A DNA stretch of 64,000 bases, taken from contig NZ_PEFL01000001.1 in assembly GCF_002754475.1 (NCBI RefSeq), forward strand, positions 2,356,001 through 2,420,000. The letters are read 5' to 3'. Made by a program: the position numbers and the translations under genes. The notes under the pieces were generated by a model. The model was not told the DNA's origin and ran no database searches. It was given only the letters and a program-made list of their open reading frames with translations. Positions 55,201-62,179 of this stretch are shown here, piece by piece (the first letter of the stretch is position 1; each line of letters opens with the position of its first letter). The DNA is from Comamonas sp. 26 (GTDB lineage: Bacteria > Pseudomonadota > Gammaproteobacteria > Burkholderiales > Burkholderiaceae_C).

Positions 55201-58200
55201 TGTCCGCTGGTGGTGCTGCCGCTGTCGTCGCTGGCGTCTTTTTCTGGCGCCACGTTGAGGTGGATGACTTGCGTCGTCGTGTTGCCCAGGGCGTCCTTGA
55301 CCGTCACCGTGAAGCTGTCCGCTCCGTTGTAGTCGGCCTTGGGCGTGTAGCTCCAGTTGCCGTTGGCGTCGATGCTCGCCGTGCCGTGCTGCGCTGCTGC
55401 GCTGACGCTGTAAGGCGTGGTGCTGTCCAGCCCGTCCAGGTCGCTCGCTGTCAGCTTGCCGCTGATGGCTGCACCGTCTTCCGCTCCGTTGCCTGTGATC
55501 TGGCCGGTGACGCTGGTGCCGTTGGCACCCACGGTCACCGTGACCTTGGCGCTCTCGGGCGTGCCGTCGTCGGTTTTAGCGGTGTACGTGAACTCGGCCG
55601 CTCCGGTGTAGCCGGCATCCGCCTTGAAGCTCAGCTGTCCATCCGTGCCCAGCGTCACCGTGCCGTGATCCACGGCCACGGCTGCTCCGCCGGCCGTGAT
55701 AGCCGTGCCGTTGACGTGCGTGACCACCTTGTGGTTGCCTTCAAAGGCGTCGTTGGCCAGCACATCAATTTTGACGCTCTGTCCGCTGGTGGTGCTGCCG
55801 CTGTCGTCGCTGGCGTCTTTTTCTGGCGCCACGTTGAGGTGGATGACTTGCGTCGTCGTGTTGCCCAGGGCGTCCTTGACCGTCACCGTGAAGCTGTCCG
55901 CTCCGTTGTAGTCGGCCTTGGGCGTGTAGCTCCAGTTGCCGTTGGCGTCGATGCTCGCCGTGCCGTGCTGCGCTGCTGCGCTGACGCTGTAAGGCGTGGT
56001 GCTGTCCAGCCCGTCCAGGTCGCTCGCTGTCAGCTTGCCGCTGATGGCTGCACCGTCTTCCGCTCCGTTGCCTGTGATCTGGCCGGTGACGCTGGTGCCG
56101 TTGGCACCCACGGTCACCGTGACCTTGGCGCTCTCGGGCGTGCCGTCGTCGGTTTTAGCGGTGTACGTGAACTCGGCCGCTCCGGTGTAGCCGGCATCCG
56201 CCTTGAAGCTCAGCTGTCCATCCGTGCCCAGCGTCACCGTGCCGTGATCCACGGCCACGGCTGCTCCGCCGGCCGTGATAGCCGTGCCGTTGACGTGCGT
56301 GACCACTTTGTGGTTGCCTTCAAAGGCGTCGTTGGCCAGCACATCAATTTTGACGCTCTGTCCGCTGGTGGTGCTGCCGCTGTCGTCGCTGGCGTCTTTT
56401 TCTGGCGCCACGTTGAGGTGGATGACTTGCGTCGTCGTGTTGCCCAGGGCGTCCTTGACCGTCACCGTGAAGCTGTCCGCTCCGTTGTAGTCGGCCTTGG
56501 GCGTGTAGCTCCAGTTGCCGTTGGCGTCGATGCTCGCCGTGCCGTGCTGCGCTGCTGCGCTGACGCTGTAAGGCGTGGTGCTGTCCAGCCCGTCCAGGTC
56601 GCTCGCTGTCAGCTTGCCGCTGATGGCTGCACCGTCTTCCGCTCCGTTGCCTGTGATCTGGCCGGTGACGCTGGTGCCGTTGGCACCCACGGTCACCGTG
56701 ACCTTGGCGCTCTCGGGCGTGCCGTCGTCGGTTTTAGCGGTGTACGTGAACTCGGCCGCTCCGGTGTAGCCGGCATCCGCCTTGAAGCTCAGCTGTCCAT
56801 CCGTGCCCAGCGTCACCGTGCCGTGATCCACGGCCACGGCTGCTCCGCCGGCCGTGATAGCCGTGCCGTTGACGTGCGTGACCACCTTGTGGTTGCCTTC
56901 AAAGGCGTCGTTGGCCAGCACATCAATTTTGACGCTCTGTCCGCTGGTGGTGCTGCCGCTGTCGTCGCTGGCGTCTTTTTCTGGCGCCACGTTGAGGTGG
57001 ATGACTTGCGTCGTCGTGTTGCCCAGGGCGTCCTTGACCGTCACCGTGAAGCTGTCCGCTCCGTTGTAGTCGGCCTTGGGCGTGTAGCTCCAGTTGCCGT
57101 TGGCGTCGATGCTCGCCGTGCCGTGCTGCGCTGCTGCGCTGACGCTGTAAGGCGTGGTGCTGTCCAGCCCGTCCAGGTCGCTCGCTGTCAGCTTGCCGCT
57201 GATGGCTGCACCGTCTTCCGCTCCGTTGCCTGTGATCTGGCCGGTGACGCTGGTGCCGTTGGCACCCACGGTCACCGTGACCTTGGCGCTCTCGGGCGTG
57301 CCGTCGTCGGTTTTAGCGGTGTACGTGAACTCGGCCGCTCCGGTGTAGCCGGCATCCGCCTTGAAGCTCAGCTGTCCATCCGTGCCCAGCGTCACCGTGC
57401 CGTGATCCACGGCCACGGCTGCTCCGCCGGCCGTGATAGCCGTGCCGTTGACGTGCGTGACCACCTTGTGGTTGCCTTCAAAGGCGTCGTTGGCCAGCAC
57501 ATCAATTTTGACGCTCTGTCCGCTGGTGGTGCTGCCGCTGTCGTCGCTGGCGTCTTTTTCTGGCGCCACGTTGAGGTGGATGACTTGCGTCGTCGTGTTG
57601 CCCAGGGCGTCCTTGACCGTCACCGTGAAGCTGTCCGCTCCGTTGTAGTCGGCCTTGGGCGTGTAGCTCCAGTTGCCGTTGGCGTCGATGCTCGCCGTGC
57701 CGTGCTGCGCTGCTGCGCTGACGCTGTAAGGCGTGGTGCTGTCCAGCCCGTCCAGGTCGCTCGCTGTCAGCTTGCCGCTGATGGCTGCACCGTCTTCCGC
57801 TCCGTTGCCTGTGATCTGGCCGGTGACGCTGGTGCCGTTGGCACCCACGGTCACCGTGACCTTGGCGCTCTCGGGCGTGCCGTCGTCGGTTTTAGCGGTG
57901 TACGTGAACTCGGCCGCTCCGGTGTAGCCGGCATCCGCCTTGAAGCTCAGCTGTCCATCCGTGCCCAGCGTCACCGTGCCGTGATCCACGGCCACGGCTG
58001 CTCCGCCGGCCGTGATAGCCGTGCCGTTGACGTGCGTGACCACCTTGTGGTTGCCTTCAAAGGCGTCGTTGGCCAGCACATCAATTTTGACGCTCTGTCC
58101 GCTGGTGGTGCTGCCGCTGTCGTCGCTGGCGTCTTTTTCTGGCGCCACGTTGAGGTGGATGACTTGCGTCGTCGTGTTGCCCAGGGCGTCCTTGACCGTC

Positions 58201-61200
58201 ACCGTGAAGCTGTCCGCTCCGTTGTAGTCGGCCTTGGGCGTGTAGCTCCAGTTGCCGTTGGCGTCGATGCTCGCCGTGCCGTGCTGCGCTGCTGCGCTGA
58301 CGCTGTAAGGCGTGGTGCTGTCCAGCCCGTCCAGGTCGCTCGCTGTCAGCTTGCCGCTGATGGCTGCACCGTCTTCCGCTCCGTTGCCTGTGATCTGGCC
58401 GGTGACGCTGGTGCCGTTGGCACCCACGGTCACCGTGACCTTGGCGCTCTCGGGCGTGCCGTCGTCGGTTTTAGCGGTGTACGTGAACTCGGCCGCTCCG
58501 GTGTAGCCGGCATCCGCCTTGAAGCTCAGCTGTCCATCCGTGCCCAGCGTCACCGTGCCGTGATCCACGGCCACGGCTGCTCCGCCGGCCGTGATAGCCG
58601 TGCCGTTGACGTGCGTGACCACCTTGTGGTTGCCTTCAAAGGCGTCGTTGGCCAGCACATCAATTTTGACGCTCTGTCCGCTGGTGGTGCTGCCGCTGTC
58701 GTCGCTGGCGTCTTTTTCTGGCGCCACGTTGAGGTGGATGACTTGCGTCGTCGTGTTGCCCAGGGCGTCCTTGACCGTCACCGTGAAGCTGTCCGCTCCG
58801 TTGTAGTCGGCCTTGGGCGTGTAGCTCCAGTTGCCGTTGGCGTCGATGCTCGCCGTGCCGTGCTGCGCTGCTGCGCTGACGCTGTAAGGCGTGGTGCTGT
58901 CCAGCCCGTCCAGGTCGCTCGCTGTCAGCTTGCCGCTGATGGCTGCACCGTCTTCCGCTCCGTTGCCTGTGATCTGGCCGGTGACGCTGGTGCCGTTGGC
59001 ACCCACGGTCACCGTGACCTTGGCGCTCTCGGGCGTGCCGTCGTCGGTTTTAGCGGTGTACGTGAACTCGGCCGCTCCGGTGTAGCCGGCATCCGCCTTG
59101 AAGCTCAGCTGTCCATCCGTGCCCAGCGTCACCGTGCCGTGATCCACGGCCACGGCTGCTCCGCCGGCCGTGATAGCCGTGCCGTTGACGTGCGTGACCA
59201 CCTTGTGGTTGCCTTCAAAGGCGTCGTTGGCCAGCACATCAATTTTGACGCTCTGTCCGCTGGTGGTGCTGCCGCTGTCGTCGCTGGCGTCTTTTTCTGG
59301 CGCCACGTTGAGGTGGATGACTTGCGTCGTCGTGTTGCCCAGGGCGTCCTTGACCGTCACCGTGAAGCTGTCCGCTCCGTTGTAGTCGGCCTTGGGCGTG
59401 TAGCTCCAGTTGCCGTTGGCGTCGATGCTCGCCGTGCCGTGCTGCGCTGCTGCGCTGACGCTGTAAGGCGTGGTGCTGTCCAGCCCGTCCAGGTCGCTCG
59501 CTGTCAGCTTGCCGCTGATGGCTGCACCGTCTTCCGCTCCGTTGCCTGTGATCTGGCCGGTGACGCTGGTGCCGTTGGCACCCACGGTCACCGTGACCTT
59601 GGCGCTCTCGGGCGTGCCGTCGTCGGTTTTAGCGGTGTACGTGAACTCGGCCGCTCCGGTGTAGCCGGCATCCGCCTTGAAGCTCAGCTGTCCATCCGTG
59701 CCCAGCGTCACCGTGCCGTGATCCACGGCCACGGCTGCTCCGCCGGCCGTGATAGCCGTGCCGTTGACGTGCGTGACCACCTTGTGGTTGCCTTCAAAGG
59801 CGTCGTTGGCCAGCACATCAATTTTGACGCTCTGTCCGCTGGTGGTGCTGCCGCTGTCGTCGCTGGCGTCTTTTTCTGGCGCCACGTTGAGGTGGATGAC
59901 TTGCGTCGTCGTGTTGCCCAGGGCGTCCTTGACCGTCACCGTGAAGCTGTCCGCTCCGTTGTAGTCGGCCTTGGGCGTGTAGCTCCAGTTGCCGTTGGCG
60001 TCGATGCTCGCCGTGCCGTGCTGCGCTGCTGCGCTGACGCTGTAAGGCGTGGTGCTGTCCAGCCCGTCCAGGTCGCTCGCTGTCAGCTTGCCGCTGATGG
60101 CTGCACCGTCTTCCGCTCCGTTGCCTGTGATCTGGCCGGTGACGCTGGTGCCGTTGGCACCCACGGTCACCGTGACCTTGGCGCTCTCGGGCGTGCCGTC
60201 GTCGGTTTTAGCGGTGTACGTGAACTCGGCCGCTCCGGTGTAGCCGGCATCCGCCTTGAAGCTCAGCTGTCCATCCGTGCCCAGCGTCACCGTGCCGTGA
60301 TCCACGGCCACGGCTGCTCCGCCGGCCGTGATAGCCGTGCCGTTGACGTGCGTGACCACTTTGTGGTTGCCTTCAAAGGCGTCGTTGGCCAGCACATCAA
60401 TTTTGACGCTCTGTCCGCTGGTGGTGCTGCCGCTGTCGTCGCTGGCGTCTTTTTCTGGCGCCACGTTGAGGTGGATGACTTGCGTCGTCGTGTTGCCCAG
60501 GGCGTCCTTGACCGTCACCGTGAAGCTGTCCGCTCCGTTGTAGTCGGCCTTGGGCGTGTAGCTCCAGTTGCCGTTGGCGTCGATGCTCGCCGTGCCGTGC
60601 TGCGCTGCTGCGCTGACGCTGTAAGGCGTGGTGCTGTCCAGCCCGTCCAGGTCGCTCGCTGTCAGCTTGCCGCTGATGGCTGCACCGTCTTCCGCTCCGT
60701 TGCCTGTGATCTGGCCGGTGACGCTGGTGCCGTTGGCACCCACGGTCACATCGCTGGCTACACCACTAATCCGATTCTCAGACACCGACACTAAAGAAGG
60801 ATTTGGGTACGCCAGCGCCAGCGGCGAAGTGAGTTCGAGAATGCTGTTCAAGCGCACAAAGGTGCTGCCGCCTTCACTACCTCCGCTCAGAGTGGCCGCA
60901 GTAGGATCCAAGTCGGCAAACGGATCCTGACCCGCATTGATGGCGGCAAGGACTTGATTGATATCAATGGCTGCCGGTTGTGCGATGGCCGCTTCCTGAG
61001 GCTGGGGTGGATTGAGCAAATCCCCTGTTAATGCGACATCCTGATTTTCACCAATGATGAGGGGTGGCTGGCCGTCTGCCTGCAGCTCTACCGAGGATCC
61101 ACTAGCTGTGATGATTTGCGCATCTGCTGGGATGCGCATACCTTCGTGAATCACGGTCAGATTGCCATCTGTACCCCGCATCCATGCTTGGCCAGTGAGC

Positions 61201-61229
61201 TTGGTAACGAGAACGGTTTGAGCTGCCAT
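46212..61229 (-). CDS. Giant LapA-like type I-secreted biofilm adhesin (5005 residues)
   Basis: Residues 1–130 form the LapA-type retention module: MAAQTVLVTKLTGQAWMRGT, EGMRIPADAQIITASGSSVE, and NQVLAAINAGQDPFADLDPT, then AATLSGGSEGGSTFVRL, where the LapG cleavage motif sits at 108–113 (DPTAAT). Residues 161 to about 4020 are 20 tandem units of 193 residues. Each unit combines a VCBS-like segment (KLTASDLDGLDSTTPYSVSA, GTASIDANGNWSYTPKADYN) and a cadherin-like tandem-95 segment (IDVLANDAFEGNHKVVTHVN, LSFKADAGYTGAAEFTYTAK). Then come a Calx-beta domain (SVDKSQVTEGGELIYTVKLV), several unique domains, and a type I secretion C-terminus (GTAEDDLFVWHQGD, DALDLADLLQGEEAS). ATG at 61229 follows GAGG. 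Confidence 0.93.
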   Translation of the reverse strand: MAAQTVLVTKLTGQAWMRGTDGNLTVIHEGMRIPADAQIITASGSSVELQADGQPPLIIGENQDVALTGDLLNPPQPQEAAIAQPAAIDINQVLAAINAGQDPFADLDPTAATLSGGSEGGSTFVRLNSILELTSPLALAYPNPSLVSVSENRISGVASDVTVGANGTSVTGQITGNGAEDGAAISGKLTASDLDGLDSTTPYSVSAAAQHGTASIDANGNWSYTPKADYNGADSFTVTVKDALGNTTTQVIHLNVAPEKDASDDSGSTTSGQSVKIDVLANDAFEGNHKVVTHVNGTAITAGGAAVAVDHGTVTLGTDGQLSFKADAGYTGAAEFTYTAKTDDGTPESAKVTVTVGANGTSVTGQITGNGAEDGAAISGKLTASDLDGLDSTTPYSVSAAAQHGTASIDANGNWSYTPKADYNGADSFTVTVKDALGNTTTQVIHLNVAPEKDASDDSGSTTSGQSVKIDVLANDAFEGNHKVVTHVNGTAITAGGAAVAVDHGTVTLGTDGQLSFKADAGYTGAAEFTYTAKTDDGTPESAKVTVTVGANGTSVTGQITGNGAEDGAAISGKLTASDLDGLDSTTPYSVSAAAQHGTASIDANGNWSYTPKADYNGADSFTVTVKDALGNTTTQVIHLNVAPEKDASDDSGSTTSGQSVKIDVLANDAFEGNHKVVTHVNGTAITAGGAAVAVDHGTVTLGTDGQLSFKADAGYTGAAEFTYTAKTDDGTPESAKVTVTVGANGTSVTGQITGNGAEDGAAISGKLTASDLDGLDSTTPYSVSAAAQHGTASIDANGNWSYTPKADYNGADSFTVTVKDALGNTTTQVIHLNVAPEKDASDDSGSTTSGQSVKIDVLANDAFEGNHKVVTHVNGTAITAGGAAVAVDHGTVTLGTDGQLSFKADAGYTGAAEFTYTAKTDDGTPESAKVTVTVGANGTSVTGQITGNGAEDGAAISGKLTASDLDGLDSTTPYSVSAAAQHGTASIDANGNWSYTPKADYNGADSFTVTVKDALGNTTTQVIHLNVAPEKDASDDSGSTTSGQSVKIDVLANDAFEGNHKVVTHVNGTAITAGGAAVAVDHGTVTLGTDGQLSFKADAGYTGAAEFTYTAKTDDGTPESAKVTVTVGANGTSVTGQITGNGAEDGAAISGKLTASDLDGLDSTTPYSVSAAAQHGTASIDANGNWSYTPKADYNGADSFTVTVKDALGNTTTQVIHLNVAPEKDASDDSGSTTSGQSVKIDVLANDAFEGNHKVVTHVNGTAITAGGAAVAVDHGTVTLGTDGQLSFKADAGYTGAAEFTYTAKTDDGTPESAKVTVTVGANGTSVTGQITGNGAEDGAAISGKLTASDLDGLDSTTPYSVSAAAQHGTASIDANGNWSYTPKADYNGADSFTVTVKDALGNTTTQVIHLNVAPEKDASDDSGSTTSGQSVKIDVLANDAFEGNHKVVTHVNGTAITAGGAAVAVDHGTVTLGTDGQLSFKADAGYTGAAEFTYTAKTDDGTPESAKVTVTVGANGTSVTGQITGNGAEDGAAISGKLTASDLDGLDSTTPYSVSAAAQHGTASIDANGNWSYTPKADYNGADSFTVTVKDALGNTTTQVIHLNVAPEKDASDDSGSTTSGQSVKIDVLANDAFEGNHKVVTHVNGTAITAGGAAVAVDHGTVTLGTDGQLSFKADAGYTGAAEFTYTAKTDDGTPESAKVTVTVGANGTSVTGQITGNGAEDGAAISGKLTASDLDGLDSTTPYSVSAAAQHGTASIDANGNWSYTPKADYNGADSFTVTVKDALGNTTTQVIHLNVAPEKDASDDSGSTTSGQSVKIDVLANDAFEGNHKVVTHVNGTAITAGGAAVAVDHGTVTLGTDGQLSFKADAGYTGAAEFTYTAKTDDGTPESAKVTVTVGANGTSVTGQITGNGAEDGAAISGKLTASDLDGLDSTTPYSVSAAAQHGTASIDANGNWSYTPKADYNGADSFTVTVKDALGNTTTQVIHLNVAPEKDASDDSGSTTSGQSVKIDVLANDAFEGNHKVVTHVNGTAITAGGAAVAVDHGTVTLGTDGQLSFKADAGYTGAAEFTYTAKTDDGTPESAKVTVTVGANGTSVTGQITGNGAEDGAAISGKLTASDLDGLDSTTPYSVSAAAQHGTASIDANGNWSYTPKADYNGADSFTVTVKDALGNTTTQVIHLNVAPEKDASDDSGSTTSGQSVKIDVLANDAFEGNHKVVTHVNGTAITAGGAAVAVDHGTVTLGTDGQLSFKADAGYTGAAEFTYTAKTDDGTPESAKVTVTVGANGTSVTGQITGNGAEDGAAISGKLTASDLDGLDSTTPYSVSAAAQHGTASIDANGNWSYTPKADYNGADSFTVTVKDALGNTTTQVIHLNVAPEKDASDDSGSTTSGQSVKIDVLANDAFEGNHKVVTHVNGTAITAGGAAVAVDHGTVTLGTDGQLSFKADAGYTGAAEFTYTAKTDDGTPESAKVTVTVGANGTSVTGQITGNGAEDGAAISGKLTASDLDGLDSTTPYSVSAAAQHGTASIDANGNWSYTPKADYNGADSFTVTVKDALGNTTTQVIHLNVAPEKDASDDSGSTTSGQSVKIDVLANDAFEGNHKVVTHVNGTAITAGGAAVAVDHGTVTLGTDGQLSFKADAGYTGAAEFTYTAKTDDGTPESAKVTVTVGANGTSVTGQITGNGAEDGAAISGKLTASDLDGLDSTTPYSVSAAAQHGTASIDANGNWSYTPKADYNGADSFTVTVKDALGNTTTQVIHLNVAPEKDASDDSGSTTSGQSVKIDVLANDAFEGNHKVVTHVNGTAITAGGAAVAVDHGTVTLGTDGQLSFKADAGYTGAAEFTYTAKTDDGTPESAKVTVTVGANGTSVTGQITGNGAEDGAAISGKLTASDLDGLDSTTPYSVSAAAQHGTASIDANGNWSYTPKADYNGADSFTVTVKDALGNTTTQVIHLNVAPEKDASDDSGSTTSGQSVKIDVLANDAFEGNHKVVTHVNGTAITAGGAAVAVDHGTVTLGTDGQLSFKADAGYTGAAEFTYTAKTDDGTPESAKVTVTVGANGTSVTGQITGNGAEDGAAISGKLTASDLDGLDSTTPYSVSAAAQHGTASIDANGNWSYTPKADYNGADSFTVTVKDALGNTTTQVIHLNVAPEKDASDDSGSTTSGQSVKIDVLANDAFEGNHKVVTHVNGTAITAGGAAVAVDHGTVTLGTDGQLSFKADAGYTGAAEFTYTAKTDDGTPESAKVTVTVGANGTSVTGQITGNGAEDGAAISGKLTASDLDGLDSTTPYSVSAAAQHGTASIDANGNWSYTPKADYNGADSFTVTVKDALGNTTTQVIHLNVAPEKDASDDSGSTTSGQSVKIDVLANDAFEGNHKVVTHVNGTAITAGGAAVAVDHGTVTLGTDGQLSFKADAGYTGAAEFTYTAKTDDGTPESAKVTVTVGANGTSVTGQITGNGAEDGAAISGKLTASDLDGLDSTTPYSVSAAAQHGTASIDANGNWSYTPKADYNGADSFTVTVKDALGNTTTQVIHLNVAPEKDASDDSGSTTSGQSVKIDVLANDAFEGNHKVVTHVNGTAITAGGAAVAVDHGTVTLGTDGQLSFKADAGYTGAAEFTYTAKTDDGTPESAKVTVTVGANGTSVTGQITGNGAEDGAAISGKLTASDLDGLDSTTPYSVSAAAQHGTASIDANGNWSYTPKADYNGADSFTVTVKDALGNTTTQVIHLNVAPEKDASDDSGSTTSGQSVKIDVLANDAFEGNHKVVTHVNGTAITAGGAAVAVDHGTVTLGTDGQLSFKADAGYTGAAEFTYTAKTDDGTPESAKVTVTVGANGTSVTGQITGNGAEDGAAISGKLTASDLDGLDSTTPYSVSAAAQHGTASIDANGNWSYTPKADYNGADSFTVTVKDALGNTTTQVIHLNVAPEKDASDDSGSTTSGQSVKIDVLANDAFEGNHKVVTHVNGTAITAGGAAVAVDHGTVTLGTDGQLSFKADAGYTGAAEFNYTVKTDDGTPETAKVTVTVTPPPVFAVISVDKSQVTEGGELIYTVKLVDKDGNDVSVPLGKSVNVVLMWSGDAANNNDTTGRPASVTISGGSHQATFTVKTVDDAVAENAEQLVVKISGVVDTNGSFGPLSKGAQDTATSTIIDNDAMPDTKTTLEDTPVSDNVLVNDPGYGTNGSLAVASFSVNGVSYIAGTSVVSVTDSAGKVIGSLSMSANGNYSFSPSKDWSGTVPTVTYTTNTGLSSTLDINVTPVADTPVVSVNVGTGSTPVTTSITATSVNTSNAGHTVTAYNVNGTKGTVSTVTGTDHDGFGVSGAASGDSTEIGRNSTGSESLAIQFNIPVTAITVQFAWLASGEWARYQMYDEAKKPVVLGYNADGSANAASGLYGFVKGGSDKVDTQFKLSVPAGSTISQIVFDAPRVDDDYLINKVTYTTATTYPVTITATPQDMDYSETITKVTVEVPKGVTLSAGVQIDATHWSLPLASNGSYSVNIDPVTKAVTITGLNMTVPENVKVNEIKVVAVATDGSSTADGSASFTSKPHAVDDTNSATLTSKSVATDPTLANFNSGDSYAWKFVSGTTTVDKNTADLTSNSVLRSDLGKWLSTSLNGSALDASVSGSALVLRDNNGSGSGSAQLATPTYTVSTAGTTLQFKVTSVSGLTSGWQDYASWQLVKSTNGGTTWSTVDGQSGSITAATTITTSALDANAMYRIVLTVNEGYSGSGSSNTATVAFDDFAAIVPGATTIEWSSTAVTGSVTSNDTLVTLGETSTLSVFNGSTWVNAASGGTTITGSYGSLLIKADGSYTYTPTANAAGAGKVEHFEYKLTQADGDTDTASLDISIDATGPGATTLAASRMALSSTDTGSHEVHGTSSGDSLLGTAEDDLFVWHQGDAGTVARPVTDVVKNFGASGNDALDLADLLQGEEASSDLSKFLHLETRTEADGKTIDTVVKVSTAGALDADGNGFNQKILVEGVDLVGTSHDQNAMIKQLIDQGKLKIDHS
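49170..60749 (-). repeat. Tandem array of 20 near-identical 579-bp units
   Basis: The unit is 579 bp (193 codons), repeated at exactly constant spacing; for example the same anchor occurs at 49327, 49906, 50485 and on to 60328. Units appear identical apart from rare changes, mainly a synonymous Lys codon (AAG or AAA) in NHKVV and a few differences at the two outer edges. Copy number may vary between cells or be mis-assembled from short reads. Confidence 0.95.
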
Positions 61230-61386
61230 GATGATCTGCCTCTTCAATGAATTAGGTCGTGGAGGTGTGCTTCGACACCTCTCCAATATTTCTGATGGAA
61301 TAGTAAGAGTACGCTCACAAAGCCGCTATTGGCGTCAAAGCCAATACAGCCCGGTTTCTCACTTTTCTGCTTCAATCACGTCCGTC

Positions 61387-61423
61387 AAAAGCCAAGGGCC
61401 CGCACATGCGGGCCCTTGGCTTT
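61387..61423 (-). terminator. Strong terminator between the LuxR-type gene and the adhesin
   Basis: AAAGCCAAGGGCCCGCA and TGCGGGCCCTTGGCTTT form a 17-bp stem with TTTT following on the minus strand. It separates the regulator transcript from the adhesin, so the adhesin very likely has its own promoter in 61230–61386. Confidence 0.8.
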
Positions 61424-61437
61424 ACAGAAGCAAAAAC

Positions 61438-61476
61438 TACTGTATTAATAGCTGCGAGCGCTTATAAATAAAGCGT
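61438..61476. repeat. Dispersed short repeat (AATAGCTGC family)
   Basis: ATTAATAGCTGCGAGCGCTT then ATAAATAAAGCG; a well-preserved copy just downstream of the LuxR-type gene. Confidence 0.55.
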
Positions 61477-61505
61477 CTCAGGCACTTTTGATATGAAGTT
61501 CAATA

Positions 61506-62144
61506 TCAAGCCAGCTGTTTACGACCAATGCCGTGAACCTTGAGCGTCAGCATCAATCGATCCTGCACCTGCAGCTTTTCAAACACAGCTGACAGATGTG
61601 CGCGCACCGTGCGCTCACTGATGGACATCCGCTCGGCAATTTCGGAATTGCTGTCACCCAGCGATGCATATCGCGCCACTTCCTGCTCGCGGGCTGAGAG
61701 AGGCTCGGTCCAGTCCACTTCAGCCTCAGGCAAGCGGGCATCGACATCGCGCAGCAAGCGCTGCAGCAGTGAACGGCCCAGCCAGATATTGCCGCCAGCC
61801 ATGCTTTGCAGCATGCGAGACAGAACTTCTGCACTTGACTGCGCATGAGCATAACCACAAGCACCACGAGAGAGCAGTTGTCGCCCTTCCTCATCGCCGG
61901 GCCGGTTGCTGAGCACCAGAACCTGCAAGCCTTGCAGCAATTCTGCCCAGCGCTCATCGCTGTGTGCAGGGAGCTGAGGTAAGGCTGAATCTAACACCAC
62001 CAGACTACGGCCTTGCAGCTTCCAACGTTGCAGGTCCGCCAGACTTTGGCCGCGCGCAGGCATCCACTGGGGGCCTGCGATTTGCTGCCAGTTCTGCCAC
62101 AACGTGGCATCCTGAGTCAGCAACAAAACAGGCAATGTATTCAT
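61506..62144 (-). CDS. LuxR-type response regulator
   Basis: A 212-residue regulator. The N-terminal part (about 1–120) has a receiver-like fold: LPVLLLTQDATLW, LVVLDSALPQLPAH with a possible phospho-Asp, LQVLVLSNRPGDEEG, and SRGACGYAHAQSSAEVLSRM. Key receiver residues at the N-terminal acidic pair are not obvious, so phosphorylation is uncertain. The C-terminal LuxR helix-turn-helix is clear: PLSAREQEVARYASLGDSNS, EIAERMSISERTVRAHLSAV. ATG at 62144 follows GGGAGAGG. It lies 35 bases after lapC on the same strand and upstream of the adhesin, so it may set adhesin transcription. Confidence 0.85.
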   Translation of the reverse strand: MNTLPVLLLTQDATLWQNWQQIAGPQWMPARGQSLADLQRWKLQGRSLVVLDSALPQLPAHSDERWAELLQGLQVLVLSNRPGDEEGRQLLSRGACGYAHAQSSAEVLSRMLQSMAGGNIWLGRSLLQRLLRDVDARLPEAEVDWTEPLSAREQEVARYASLGDSNSEIAERMSISERTVRAHLSAVFEKLQVQDRLMLTLKVHGIGRKQLA

Positions 62145-62179
62145 GCCTCTCCCTATGATTTGTTGACGATCCATGAGAT

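Noticed and set aside
49170..60749. CRISPR-like array
   Set aside because: Units are 579 bp, contiguous and coding, with no spacer variation and no cas genes.
49296..60794. A plus-strand open frame of 3832 codons across the adhesin repeat array
   Set aside because: It is the antisense shadow of the array. The unit is a multiple of three, so one stop-free antisense unit gives a long open frame. Its translation is Arg/His/Val-rich without family residues, and the minus strand has a clear adhesin with start, ribosome site and domains.
49327..60930. Forty short regular plus-strand open frames of 64–71 codons at 579-bp period
   Set aside because: Same repeat shadow in another frame; no ribosome sites and identical content in each unit.
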